Shown: positions 28,166 through 35,654 of the stretch, one piece after another
How positions within the stretch are numbered: the stretch's first letter is position 1
How the letters are laid out: every line of letters starts with the position of its first letter
Notes under the pieces: model-generated
Database searches by the model: none
Told to the model about the DNA's origin: nothing
The model's input: only the letters and a program-made list of their open reading frames with translations
Program-made: the position numbers and the translations under genes
From: Glutamicibacter protophormiae
GTDB lineage: Bacteria > Actinomycetota > Actinomycetes > Actinomycetales > Micrococcaceae
Length of the DNA: 64,000 nucleotides
NCBI RefSeq assembly: GCF_014647495.1
Contig: NZ_BMPH01000008.1
Location: forward strand, 112,038-176,037
Direction of reading: 5' to 3'

Positions 28166-28780
28166 GTGACGTCACGCAGTCTCGCGGAATTACGAGTCAC
28201 AGCGAAAGAGACGCTGGAAAAATATACGTCTCCAAGCAACTGGTATGCGTTTAATACCTACGATGTCCTCGGCGATCCCGCGGCATCGTTGTCGCCGGCT
28301 GACGTGCTCATGGCGAATCTCTTGAGCCTCCGGCTCAGCGCCACTGAAGTTATTCCGCTGTTTACCGAGGGGCACGAGGCCGCCCAAAAGTTGCGGGCGG
28401 CGTTGGACCACGCGCTTGAAGCGTTGAGGGATGCGCCAGCATTCGAGACCTTCGGCGATATTGAATCCTTGGAATCATGTGTCGGTCCGCTCGCAGCTGC
28501 CAATTACGCAGCAATGGAGGTGCCGCAGTGGACAGCGGTCACCGTGTCCAAGGTCCTTCACCGCCGCGCGCCCCAGATCGTCCCGATCATCGACTCGCGG
28601 GTACGTTCTTTCTACGGTGTCCGGTACGCCGAGGACGTGCGTAGCGCCCTGTGGCATGACATCCGCAATGAGATCGATTGGCTGGCTCCGCTTGCAGCAT
28701 CGCAGATGACACCGGACGGTCGCGCTTTGTCAGTCTTGCGTCTTGCCGACATCCTGATCTGGATGGCCGAAGCAAAATAG
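28166..28780 (+). CDS. Hypothetical protein, possibly DUF6308-like
   Basis: A 204-residue soluble, helical protein. A central segment (VPIIDSRVRSFYGVR) and the LRLADILIWM end resemble the actinobacterial DUF6308 group, but I am not certain of that assignment. No catalytic motif is recognised. Its base composition is less GC-rich than the MBL gene before it, and it is the first gene of the segment separating that gene from rph. GTG start with AAAGAAAG upstream. A hairpin follows the stop. Confidence 0.6.
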   Translation: MTSRSLAELRVTAKETLEKYTSPSNWYAFNTYDVLGDPAASLSPADVLMANLLSLRLSATEVIPLFTEGHEAAQKLRAALDHALEALRDAPAFETFGDIESLESCVGPLAAANYAAMEVPQWTAVTVSKVLHRRAPQIVPIIDSRVRSFYGVRYAEDVRSALWHDIRNEIDWLAPLAASQMTPDGRALSVLRLADILIWMAEAK

Positions 28781-28793
28781 TCATCGCCAATGA

Positions 28794-28825
28794 AGCCCGG
28801 AACCGGCAGCAACCGGTTCCGGGCT
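28794..28825 (+). terminator. Hairpin after the DUF6308-like gene
   Basis: AGCCCGGAACCGG pairs perfectly with CCGGTTCCGGGCT (13 bp, loop about 6 bases), starting 13 bases after the stop. There is no T-tract, so it may terminate weakly or stabilise the mRNA end. Confidence 0.6.
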
Positions 28826-29011
28826 CGATGCGTTAACGCGCAGGCGGTGAGCTTGATTACCAGTTGGTTCTGAGACAGTCGTTGCGTGCTAGCGTTAAAT
28901 CAGCAGGGCAGGCAGGTGTTACCGCCGCCCGTTGCCAGATTATCCACCGACCATGGACGCGAAACCTCATCGAGGACTTCCTATGGCATCAATTCATTGG
29001 GAGAGATTTTC

Positions 29012-29461
29012 GTGTCCGCCACGCTTCGCCGGGTCGTCTACGTTCTCAGCTACGAGCTCATCGCCATCATCGCGACCACCGTCGGCCTTTCGCTTCTCGG
29101 TTTTTCCGGTGGGCATTCATCCACCGTCGCCGTCGTCTCCTCGGCGGTCGCCCTGATCTGGAACTACCTCTTCAACATGATGTTCGAAGCGTGGGAGCAG
29201 CGCCAGGAGAACACGCAGCGCACGCTGCGCCGCCGCATCGCCCACGCGCTGGGATTCGAAGGCGGGTTGGTCGTGATCCTGGTGCCGATTTTGGCTTTGA
29301 TCCTCGGTGTCACGATCCTCGAAGCCCTGATGCTGGAAGCCGGCCTGCTGGTCTTCTTCCTGATCTACACCTTCGTTTTCGCCTGGGTCTTCGACAAGGT
29401 CGTTCCGCGGGCCGCGGCGAAGTCTTCCGCGGTTTCCGCGGAACACTGCACGAGCCGGTAG
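29012..29461 (+). CDS. PACE-family multidrug efflux protein
   Basis: A 149-residue membrane protein with four predicted helices forming two tandem bacterial transmembrane-pair domains. This is the architecture of the PACE (proteobacterial antimicrobial compound efflux) family, typified by AceI, which exports chlorhexidine and other biocides. Family marks: RRVVYVLSYELIAI with the membrane glutamate, WNYLFNMMFEAWE, and the second copy GFEGG...FVFAWVFDKVV. The GTG at 29012 has GGGAGAG about 6 bases upstream and gives the family length. PACE genes are much commoner in proteobacteria than in actinobacteria, and this one sits in an apparent insertion. Confidence 0.85.
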   Translation: MSATLRRVVYVLSYELIAIIATTVGLSLLGFSGGHSSTVAVVSSAVALIWNYLFNMMFEAWEQRQENTQRTLRRRIAHALGFEGGLVVILVPILALILGVTILEALMLEAGLLVFFLIYTFVFAWVFDKVVPRAAAKSSAVSAEHCTSR

Positions 29462-29484
29462 CCGCCGCGCACCGGGCATGGCAT

Positions 29485-29536
29485 CGGCCATCCGAGGCGC
29501 CCCGGGAGGGACGCTTCGGATGGCCGAGTGCTTTTT
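29485..29536. terminator. Terminator between the PACE gene and the ferredoxin reductase gene
   Basis: CGGCCATCCGA (29485-29495) pairs with TCGGATGGCCG (29516-29526), followed on the plus strand by AGTGC and five T residues. It lies between two convergent genes and is best suited to the rightward PACE transcript. Confidence 0.8.
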
Positions 29537-29560
29537 CCGGGCGGTGGCTTGCCAATCCTG

Positions 29561-30793
29561 CTAGAGCAGCTCGCCCAGCGGCACGGACGGATCGGCGAGC
29601 TTGGCAGGATCAACGCCCTTCCGGGACAGGATCAGCGCCTTGAAATCGTCCATGACATCCCAGATGTTCACGTTCATGCACGCGAGCACCCGGTTCCGGG
29701 CATCCACCCAGAACGCCATGAACTCGCGCACCGAGGGATCCCCGCGCACGATGATCCGGTCGTAGGATCCGGCTGGCGCGTACCCGATGTACTCCATGCC
29801 CAGGTCGTACTGGTCGCTGAAGAAGTAGGGCAGCTCCGCGTATTCGGTGCGCTGTCCCGTGATGGTCGCCGCCACAGCGGCCGGCTGGTTCAGCGCGGTG
29901 GCCCAGTGCTCCACACGCACCCTGCGTTCAAGGACCGGATGGATGTGGTTCGCGATGTCGCCTACCGCGTAGATGTCCGGGTTGCTGGTCTGCAGCGTGG
30001 AATCAACCAGCACGCCGTTCTCGGTTTTCAGCCCGGCGGCCCGGGCAAGCTCGATTTGCGGTGCGACTCCGATGCCGATGACCACCGCATCGGCCTCAAC
30101 CACCTCGCCGTCCGCCAGCCGGACCCCGGTGGCCTTGCCGTGCCGGGTGGCGACCTCGGCGATTTTCACGCTGCATCGGAGGTCGACCCCGTGATCGGTG
30201 TGCAGGGTGGCGAAGTGCGGGGAGATTTCCGGGCCGAGCACCGCCAGCAGCGGCTGCGCGGCCCCTTCGAGGATGGTCACCCGGGTCCCGGCCAGGCGGG
30301 CCGCGGCGGCAACCTCCAGCCCGATCCAGCCGCCGCCGATGAGCACCAGCCGCTGGTCGAGTCCGAAATGCCCGCGGATCGCGGTGGAGTCCTCGACGGT
30401 GCGCAGGGAGTAGACGTTGTCCGCGTCGGTGCCGGGCAGCGGCAGGCGGCGCGGGGCGGAGCCGGTGGCGAGGATCATGGTGTCCCAGTCCACGGTGGCC
30501 CCGGCGGAGGTCCGCAGCTTCTTGCCCACCGCATCGATCGCCACGACGCTGGCGCCCTGGCGGACGGTGACGTGGTTGAGCGCGTACCACTGCTTGGGGT
30601 GCACCAGAGCCTGGTCGAACTCGGATTTGCCCTGCAGGTAGTCCTTGGAGAGCGGCGGGCGCTCATAGGGCAGGTGATCCTCGCCGGCGAAGATCGTGAT
30701 CGGCCCGGTGTAGCCCTGCAGGCGCAGGTGCTCGGCGCTCTTTGCGGCGGCCAAGCCTCCGCCGACGATCACCAGATGTCCATCGGTGCTCAT
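29561..30793 (-). CDS. FAD-dependent ferredoxin/rubredoxin reductase
   Basis: A 410-residue flavoprotein of the ferredoxin reductase family that feeds electrons from NAD(P)H to ferredoxins or rubredoxins. It has an FAD-binding GGGLAAAKSAEHLR near the N-terminus, ATGSAPRRLP, an NAD-binding IGGGWIGLEVAAAA, and the second FAD motif IYAVGDIANH. The C-terminal reductase domain is complete. It is the last gene of a leftward doxX-folE-reductase set facing a cysteine-rich regulator. No ferredoxin or P450 is adjacent, so its electron acceptor is unknown. Confidence 0.92.
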   Translation of the reverse strand: MSTDGHLVIVGGGLAAAKSAEHLRLQGYTGPITIFAGEDHLPYERPPLSKDYLQGKSEFDQALVHPKQWYALNHVTVRQGASVVAIDAVGKKLRTSAGATVDWDTMILATGSAPRRLPLPGTDADNVYSLRTVEDSTAIRGHFGLDQRLVLIGGGWIGLEVAAAARLAGTRVTILEGAAQPLLAVLGPEISPHFATLHTDHGVDLRCSVKIAEVATRHGKATGVRLADGEVVEADAVVIGIGVAPQIELARAAGLKTENGVLVDSTLQTSNPDIYAVGDIANHIHPVLERRVRVEHWATALNQPAAVAATITGQRTEYAELPYFFSDQYDLGMEYIGYAPAGSYDRIIVRGDPSVREFMAFWVDARNRVLACMNVNIWDVMDDFKALILSRKGVDPAKLADPSVPLGELL

Positions 30794-30849
30794 TGGATAG
30801 TCCTTTCACTGGGTATGCCGCCCGAGGCCAGCGCCGTCGAGCCGGGGTG

Positions 30850-31512
30850 TCAGTTGTTCATCAGGCCGGAGAACGACAGGAATTCCTGCCGGGCTCCGGC
30901 GTTGTCCCGCAGGTGCCCTAGCAGCGCGGAGGTCACCGTGCTGGTGCCGGGGGTGTTGGCCCCGCGCAGGCTCATGCACGAATGCTCGGCGGAGATCACC
31001 ACGCCGACGGCCCGCGGGCCCAGTTCCTCGCGCAGCCAATCGGCGATCTGCTCGGTCAAGCGTTCCTGGGTCTGCGGCCGGCAGGCGAAGTGCTCCACGA
31101 TGCGTGCCAGCTTCGACAGGCCGAAGATGCGCTCGCCGGGCAGGTAGCCCACGCAGGCCCTCCCGGTGAAGGGGAGCAGATGGTGCTCGCACATCGAGCG
31201 CACCGGGATGTCGCGCAGCACCACCAGCTGGTCGTAGTGCTCCTCGTTGGGGAAGGTCGTGAAGGTGAAGTCGCGCGGGGTCAGCATCTGAGCCCAGGCT
31301 TGCGCCATGCGGGCCGGGGTGCGCTGCAGATGCACCGCATCCAGATCCATGCCCAGCGCGCGCAGGAACTCGCCGGCGGCGTGCTCGGCGGCGGCGAGGT
31401 CCATGCCGCCGGCCCGCCGCGGCGCCCGCACCCGGGTGGGCAGGCCAGGAGCCTGCCCATCGAGTTCCGCCACCTCGGCCAACGCCTCGTCGAGCTGGTC
31501 CACGGAGGTCAT
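30850..31512 (-). CDS. folE: GTP cyclohydrolase I
   Basis: A 220-residue FolE that makes 7,8-dihydroneopterin triphosphate, precursor of folate and other pterins. Zinc ligands are Cys108 and His111 (VRSMCEHHLLPF) and Cys179 (SAEHSCMSL). ACVGYLPGERIFGLSKLARIVE and TQERLTEQIAD are conserved. It is a standard-length, apparently active enzyme. Its start overlaps the doxX stop (TGATG). In most actinobacteria folE lies with ftsH and folP; a copy here, between doxX and a flavin reductase, is unusual and may be a second, conditionally used copy. Confidence 0.93.
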   Translation of the reverse strand: MTSVDQLDEALAEVAELDGQAPGLPTRVRAPRRAGGMDLAAAEHAAGEFLRALGMDLDAVHLQRTPARMAQAWAQMLTPRDFTFTTFPNEEHYDQLVVLRDIPVRSMCEHHLLPFTGRACVGYLPGERIFGLSKLARIVEHFACRPQTQERLTEQIADWLREELGPRAVGVVISAEHSCMSLRGANTPGTSTVTSALLGHLRDNAGARQEFLSFSGLMNN

Positions 31513-31982
31513 CAGGCGTGCGCCTTCCGGCGGTTCGCGCCGAAGGGCGGATCGAATTCCGCGGCAAGACGGGAGAGCGCCAGCGCTGCGACGAGCAGCC
31601 CCACATCGCGCAGGGCGACATCCAGCATGCCGCTGAGCAGCAGCAGGTTCACGATGATGCCCAGCAGCCACAGGGCCACGATGTAGCTGGCGTACCGCGG
31701 CTTGACCGCGATCGCAACGCCCGCGATGATCTCCACCGCGCCGACCAGGTACATCGCCGTGGCCGCGGAGAACGGCAGCAGCGAGACGACCCACGGAGCC
31801 AGGTAGTCCGGCCAGTAGGTCATGAAGTTGAAGAACTTGTCCAGCCCCATCAGCAGCGGCAGGAGGACAAAACCAATGCGCAAGATCCAGAACGCACCGA
31901 ACGACGGATCACTGAGTATCCGTGCACCAAAAGTTGCCGGGGCCAGCGACGCCGGGAGGCGTCCGCTGTAGGCAGCATTCAT
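31512..31982 (-). CDS. DoxX-family membrane protein
   Basis: A 156-residue protein with four predicted membrane helices (about residues 30-50, 72-92, 98-118 and 124-140). The pattern GFVLLPLLMGLDKFFNF matches the DoxX/SURF4-like family, members of which are linked to redox and thiol stress. The ATG at 31982 has AGAGGGTGGTG just upstream; a GTG three codons earlier is possible. First gene of the leftward set, coupled to folE and divergent from the SufR-like regulator. Confidence 0.85.
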   Translation of the reverse strand: MNAAYSGRLPASLAPATFGARILSDPSFGAFWILRIGFVLLPLLMGLDKFFNFMTYWPDYLAPWVVSLLPFSAATAMYLVGAVEIIAGVAIAVKPRYASYIVALWLLGIIVNLLLLSGMLDVALRDVGLLVAALALSRLAAEFDPPFGANRRKAHA

Positions 31983-32072
31983 GATCACCACCCTCTAAAA
32001 CTAATGAATGTGTATCTTAGAATTCTCCTCTTAACCCTATTTGTCAAGATCCATTGTTGATAGAATTCAGGT
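31983..32072. promoter_or_regulatory. Divergent promoter region of the doxX-folE cassette with repeated TAGAATTC
   Basis: A short AT-rich interval holding both promoters. The 8-mer TAGAATTC occurs twice, at 32018-32025 and 32061-32068, 43 bases apart (about four helical turns). The right copy contains TAGAAT, a good -10 placed 6 bases before the regulator ATG, so that mRNA is probably leaderless. On the other strand TTGACA (32042-32047) could be the -35 for doxX, with the left copy near its -10. Autoregulated divergent control by the regulator is inferred. Confidence 0.6.
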
Positions 32073-32732
32073 ATGTCGAAGATGCCCCAACCCATGACCC
32101 AGCAAATGCTCAAAACGCTGACGGACCCTGTGCGCCGCCGGCTCTTCGACTTCGTGTTCGCCAGTGGAAAACCGGTGGGCCGGGACGAGGCGGCGGCCGC
32201 AGCAGGGATCAGCCGCACGCTGGCCGCCTACCACCTGGACAACCTGGGTGAGGCCGGGCTGCTCGCCATCAGCTATGCGCGGAAGCAAGGGAAAACCGGT
32301 CCCGGAGCGGGTCGCCCCGCCAAGCTCTACGCGCCGGCGCACCAGGAAGTGTCGTTGAACGTGCCCCCGCGCAACTACCGGCTGCTCGGAAGCCTGCTGG
32401 CCACCGCGGCCGCGAGCGACGACAGCGGCGTCGTGCTGCGTGCACTGCTGGCCGCCGCGCGCAGCGAAGGGATCGAGCTGGGGGAGTCCGGAAAGGATCT
32501 GCTGGACCTGCTGCACGAGCTGGGCTACGAACCGGTGCAGGAGGAGAACGGCGACATCACCATGGCCAACTGCCCGTTCCACCTGGTCGCCCGGCACCAG
32601 ACCGAAATGGTGTGCTCCATGAACCGGGAGCTGCTTTCCGGGGTGCTCACCGGTTGCCGGTGCGATGCCCGGCGCGCGGAGCTCAACCCCGCCGAGGGCC
32701 GCTGCTGTGTGGTGATCCACCCCGAAGCATAG
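32073..32732 (+). CDS. SufR-like winged-helix regulator with a C-terminal cysteine cluster
   Basis: A 219-residue transcription factor. The N-terminal winged helix (about residues 10-95) includes LTDPVRRRLFDFV and AAAAGISRTLAAYHLDNL. The C-terminal domain carries Cys167, Cys181, Cys195, Cys197, Cys211 and Cys212. The spacing C-x13-C-x15-C-x13-C (167, 181, 197, 211) resembles the iron-sulfur cluster motif of SufR-family repressors. It is therefore a likely Fe-S, iron or redox sensor. It faces doxX-folE-reductase across 90 bases, not a suf operon, so its target appears different from classical SufR. Confidence 0.82.
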   Translation: MSKMPQPMTQQMLKTLTDPVRRRLFDFVFASGKPVGRDEAAAAAGISRTLAAYHLDNLGEAGLLAISYARKQGKTGPGAGRPAKLYAPAHQEVSLNVPPRNYRLLGSLLATAAASDDSGVVLRALLAAARSEGIELGESGKDLLDLLHELGYEPVQEENGDITMANCPFHLVARHQTEMVCSMNRELLSGVLTGCRCDARRAELNPAEGRCCVVIHPEA

Positions 32733-32765
32733 GCCGTGCGTGCGCGGCGCGGCGCTGCGAATAGA

Positions 32766-32771
32766 TAGGAT
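32766..32771 (+). promoter_or_regulatory. -10 element of a leaderless rph promoter
   Basis: TAGGAT lies 6 bases before the rph ATG. A separate promoter here is needed because rph is cut off from murI by other genes. Confidence 0.6.
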
Positions 32772-32777
32772 GGAAGC

Positions 32778-33512
32778 ATGACTTTACGTGCCGACGGCCG
32801 AGGCGCCGCGCAACTTCGAGACATTACCATCACCCGCGGCTGGTCCGCCCAGGCCGAAGGCTCGGCCCTGATCGAATTCGGCAACACGCGGGTGCTGTGC
32901 ACCGCGTCGTTCACCGAGGGTGTGCCGCGCTGGCTGAAGGGCGAGGGCACCGGCTGGGTCACCGCCGAATACGCTATGCTCCCGCGCGCCACCAATACCC
33001 GCAACTCGCGCGAATCCGTCAAGGGCAAGCTGTCCGGACGCACCCATGAGATCTCCCGCCTGATCGGCCGCTCGCTGCGCGCCGTGGTGGACACCAAGCA
33101 GCTGGGCGAGAACACCATCGTGCTGGACTGCGACGTGCTGCAGGCCGACGGCGGCACCCGCACCGCCGCGATCACCGGCGCCTACGTGGCGCTGGCCGAG
33201 GCCATCGAGTGGGCCCGTTCCCAGGGCATCCTGAAGCAGAACGCCAAGGTGCTGACCGACTCAGTCGCCGCCATCTCGGTGGGCATCATCGACGGCACCC
33301 CGATGCTGGATCTGCCCTATGAGGAAGACGTGCGCGCGGAAACCGACATGAACGTCGTGGTCACCGGCTCCGGCGACTTCGTCGAGGTGCAGGGCACCGC
33401 CGAGGGCGTGCCGTTCAAGCGCGCCGAGCTGGACGCGCTGCTGGACCTGGCCCTGGGCGGAACCAGCGAGCTCGCGCAGATCCAGCGGGAGACCCTGCGG
33501 GCCGCGCAGTGA
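32778..33512 (+). CDS. rph: Ribonuclease PH
   Basis: A 244-residue phosphorolytic 3'-5' exoribonuclease that trims tRNA precursors. It starts [21 protein letters not shown] and holds the conserved blocks [50 protein letters not shown] and [18 protein letters not shown]. Full length, no disruption. It overlaps rdgB by four bases (GTGA). The rph-rdgB pair is conserved; usually murI and the MBL gene come directly before. Confidence 0.96.
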   Translation: MTLRADGRGAAQLRDITITRGWSAQAEGSALIEFGNTRVLCTASFTEGVPRWLKGEGTGWVTAEYAMLPRATNTRNSRESVKGKLSGRTHEISRLIGRSLRAVVDTKQLGENTIVLDCDVLQADGGTRTAAITGAYVALAEAIEWARSQGILKQNAKVLTDSVAAISVGIIDGTPMLDLPYEEDVRAETDMNVVVTGSGDFVEVQGTAEGVPFKRAELDALLDLALGGTSELAQIQRETLRAAQ

Positions 33513-34144
33513 GTGCGCCCGTCCTGGTTCTGGCCTCGCACAACGCCGGCAAGCTGCGCGAACTGCGCGAGCTGCTGCGCGGCAAGGTGCCGGGCCTGGA
33601 CGTCGACACCCAGGTGATCGACGCGGCCACCGCCGGCGCCAGCGATCCGGTCGAGGACCAGGTCACCTTCGCCGGCAACGCATTGAAGAAGGCCCGCGAG
33701 GTCGCCGCCTCCAGCGGGCTGATCGCGCTGGCCGACGACTCCGGGCTGAGCGTGGACGTGCTGGGCGGGGCCCCGGGCATCTTCTCCGCCCGCTGGTCCG
33801 GCGTGCACGGCAACGACGAGGCGAACATCGACCTGCTGTTGGCCCAGCTGGGTGACATCGCCCCCGAGCACCGCGCCGCGCAGTTCGTCTGCGCCGCCGC
33901 CCTGGCCACCCCGGCCGGCGCCGAGCACGTGGAACTGGGGACCTCGGCCGGGGTGCTGCGCACCGAGCGCGCCGGTTCCCACGGCTTCGGCTACGACCCG
34001 ATCTTCGAGCCCGAGGGCTCGGGCAAGACCATGGCCGAGCACACCCCGGCGGAGAAGAACGCCATCTCGCACCGCGCCCGCGCGTTCGCCGCGCTGCTGC
34101 CGGTGATCATCGACGAGGTGGCCAAGGCGCTCGCCGCCCGGTAG
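33509..34144 (+). CDS. rdgB: Non-canonical purine NTP pyrophosphatase, RdgB/HAM1 family
   Basis: A 211-residue house-cleaning enzyme that removes ITP, dITP and XTP from the nucleotide pool. Family motifs: [15 protein letters not shown] at the N-terminus, [37 protein letters not shown], and [15 protein letters not shown] near the C-terminus. The GTG start overlaps the rph stop. A good terminator follows. Confidence 0.95.
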   Translation: MSAPVLVLASHNAGKLRELRELLRGKVPGLDVDTQVIDAATAGASDPVEDQVTFAGNALKKAREVAASSGLIALADDSGLSVDVLGGAPGIFSARWSGVHGNDEANIDLLLAQLGDIAPEHRAAQFVCAAALATPAGAEHVELGTSAGVLRTERAGSHGFGYDPIFEPEGSGKTMAEHTPAEKNAISHRARAFAALLPVIIDEVAKALAAR

Positions 34145-34163
34145 CTCCGGCGTCCACGCGAAC

Positions 34164-34208
34164 ATCCGCCGTTCCTTTCCGCCAGCGGGAGGGAACGGCG
34201 GATTTTTC
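34164..34208 (+). terminator. Rho-independent terminator after rdgB
   Basis: ATCCGCCGTTCC (34164-34175) pairs perfectly with GGAACGGCGGAT (34192-34203), followed by a run of five T residues. Confidence 0.92.
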
Positions 34209-34214
34209 CATTCC

Positions 34215-34870
34215 TTGCGCAGTCCTCCGGTCCGGCGCCGGATGCCGTGACGCGGGCGCCGATGCGCTGGGCCTCGCTGGGAACGCGCTGCAGACTTCCA
34301 GGTCATCTGCTTGGCGCCCGTGGGTGCGTTCACGCTGATCCCGCGCCGGGTCTGCCGCGAGGACGTGTTTGCAGTCGGTGCGGGCCTGCAGCTCCACGAT
34401 GTCGTTAGGCGCTTCCAGCGAGAAGGCCGGTAGGCCTTGCCCAGCTCATCGGGAGTACTGCGGGATGACATCGTGGTTTTCCATGGCCAGGGTGCCGGCG
34501 TTCGGCACCGGCGAGCGCAGGGAATCCTGCGGGACGGGCCCGGAATCAGGTTCCGGGCAGCGCTCGCCAGCCGAGAAGCGGGCCCTGATGATGGTTTTGT
34601 CGTTGACCAGATTCAGCTGCTGAACCGTGCGCTGGTGGATTCTCGCGCCGCCGAGTGCTGCGGACAAGCCCGTGTCCATCCCTCGTTGATGCCCAGCGCT
34701 GGGTCGAGGGCGACGTCCAGGTGGTGGTAACGCGGCAGGGCCCGGGAATTATCGGCGACGAGCATGACCGCCAGGAGCAGGACGAGCCGGACGGCGCTTC
34801 CGGCTAGCGTGGCCGCGACGGCGAAGACGCCGATGCTGAGGCCGAAATGCGAAACCACCAGATCTCGCCG
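34215..34870 (-). pseudogene. Probable decayed gene fragments on the minus strand
   Basis: No intact gene is found here, but the minus strand carries protein-like pieces in changing frames. One is a hydrophobic segment (FGLSIGVFAVAATLAG, then LVLLLAVMLVA) in the frame ending near 34613. Continuations in other frames include MDTGLSAALGGARIHQRTV and ELQARTDCKHVLAADPA. This looks like a membrane-protein gene eroded by several frameshifts. I cannot name the family, and the reading could be wrong because non-coding GC-rich DNA also produces such pieces. Confidence 0.35.
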
Positions 34871-35165
34871 CCGGCGCCTGGGCAGCTACGACGGGGCCAC
34901 GGCCGCAAACAGCTAGATAGGCGTAGGCGTCATTCCTTGGAAGCAGGTTTTCGAAAGGGAGCCTTCAGCTTTCTCCTGCCGCCAGTGTGCTGCCTCCGGC
35001 ACTCGCTTGAGAGGGCCAGAATGGAGGCCAGGTCCGGTGATTCGGGTACTGGAGGGCTGCGGTCCGGTCGACAGGCCATGCGGCATTCCGTGCAATGTCG
35101 AGGCCCGAATCCTGCGTGCTGGGTGGGAAGCATGAAATTTCCTTGCATCAGTGCCCGGTGGGCTC
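34871..35165. other. Gene-poor interval upstream of the YtrA-type operon
   Basis: About 300 bases with no convincing open frame, promoter or repeat. Together with the fragments before it, it makes the longest stretch without an intact gene in the window. Confidence 0.6.
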
Positions 35166-35215
35166 TTGCCAGCGGAAAGGTCTGGCTCTATGGTTAGTTA
35201 CATGAGTAATGAACC
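35166..35215 (+). promoter_or_regulatory. Promoter and operator of the YtrA-type regulator operon
   Basis: TTGCCA (35166-35171) and TATGGT (35190-35195), 18 bases apart, form a plausible sigma-A promoter. An inverted repeat GGTTAGTTAC-ATGA-GTAATGAACC (35192-35215, 8 of 10 positions paired) overlaps the -10 and start region. This is where a YtrA-type GntR repressor would be expected to bind, so autoregulation is inferred. Confidence 0.65.
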
Positions 35216-35256
35216 CACTAAGCAAGAGGCGGGTTCACGTGAGGAGGGGGGCCGAG

Positions 35257-35616
35257 ATGATCGATGATTCCAAGCCGATCTTCCTGCAGATTTCAGAACT
35301 GATCGAAAACGACATCATTTCCGGAACCCTGCCCGAAGAATCGCAGGTTCCATCCACCAACGAGTTCGCAGCCTTTTACCGGATCAACCCGGCCACCGCC
35401 GCCAAGGGCATCAACCGGCTGGTCGAAGAAGGGCTGCTCTACAAGAAAAGGGGCATCGGCATGTTCGTCGCCCAGGGTGCGCCGGCCAGGTTGCGCAGCA
35501 ACCGCCGTGAACACTTCGCCAACCAGTTCATCATGCCGCTGACCGCCGAAGCCGCCAAGCTCGGCATCGAGATGGATGAACTGCTCTCCATGATCAAATC
35601 AACTTCGGCCACCTAG
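35257..35616 (+). CDS. GntR-family regulator, YtrA subfamily
   Basis: A 119-residue regulator: an N-terminal winged helix (PIFLQISELIENDIISGTL, then PSTNEFAAFYRINPATAAKGINRLVEEGLLYKKRGIGMFV) and only a short helical C-terminus. This short form is the YtrA subfamily, which typically represses its own operon with ABC transporter genes, often in response to cell-wall stress. The ATG at 35257 has GAGGAGG about 9 bases upstream. The ATPase gene follows after 38 bases. Confidence 0.92.
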   Translation: MIDDSKPIFLQISELIENDIISGTLPEESQVPSTNEFAAFYRINPATAAKGINRLVEEGLLYKKRGIGMFVAQGAPARLRSNRREHFANQFIMPLTAEAAKLGIEMDELLSMIKSTSAT

Positions 35617-35654
35617 CACCACCGGCCTCCCACAAGCACAGGCAGGAATGAGCC

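Noticed and set aside
28864..29643. Plus-strand open frame overlapping the PACE gene
   Set aside because: Arginine-rich shadow; the PACE frame has the correct family length and membrane motifs.
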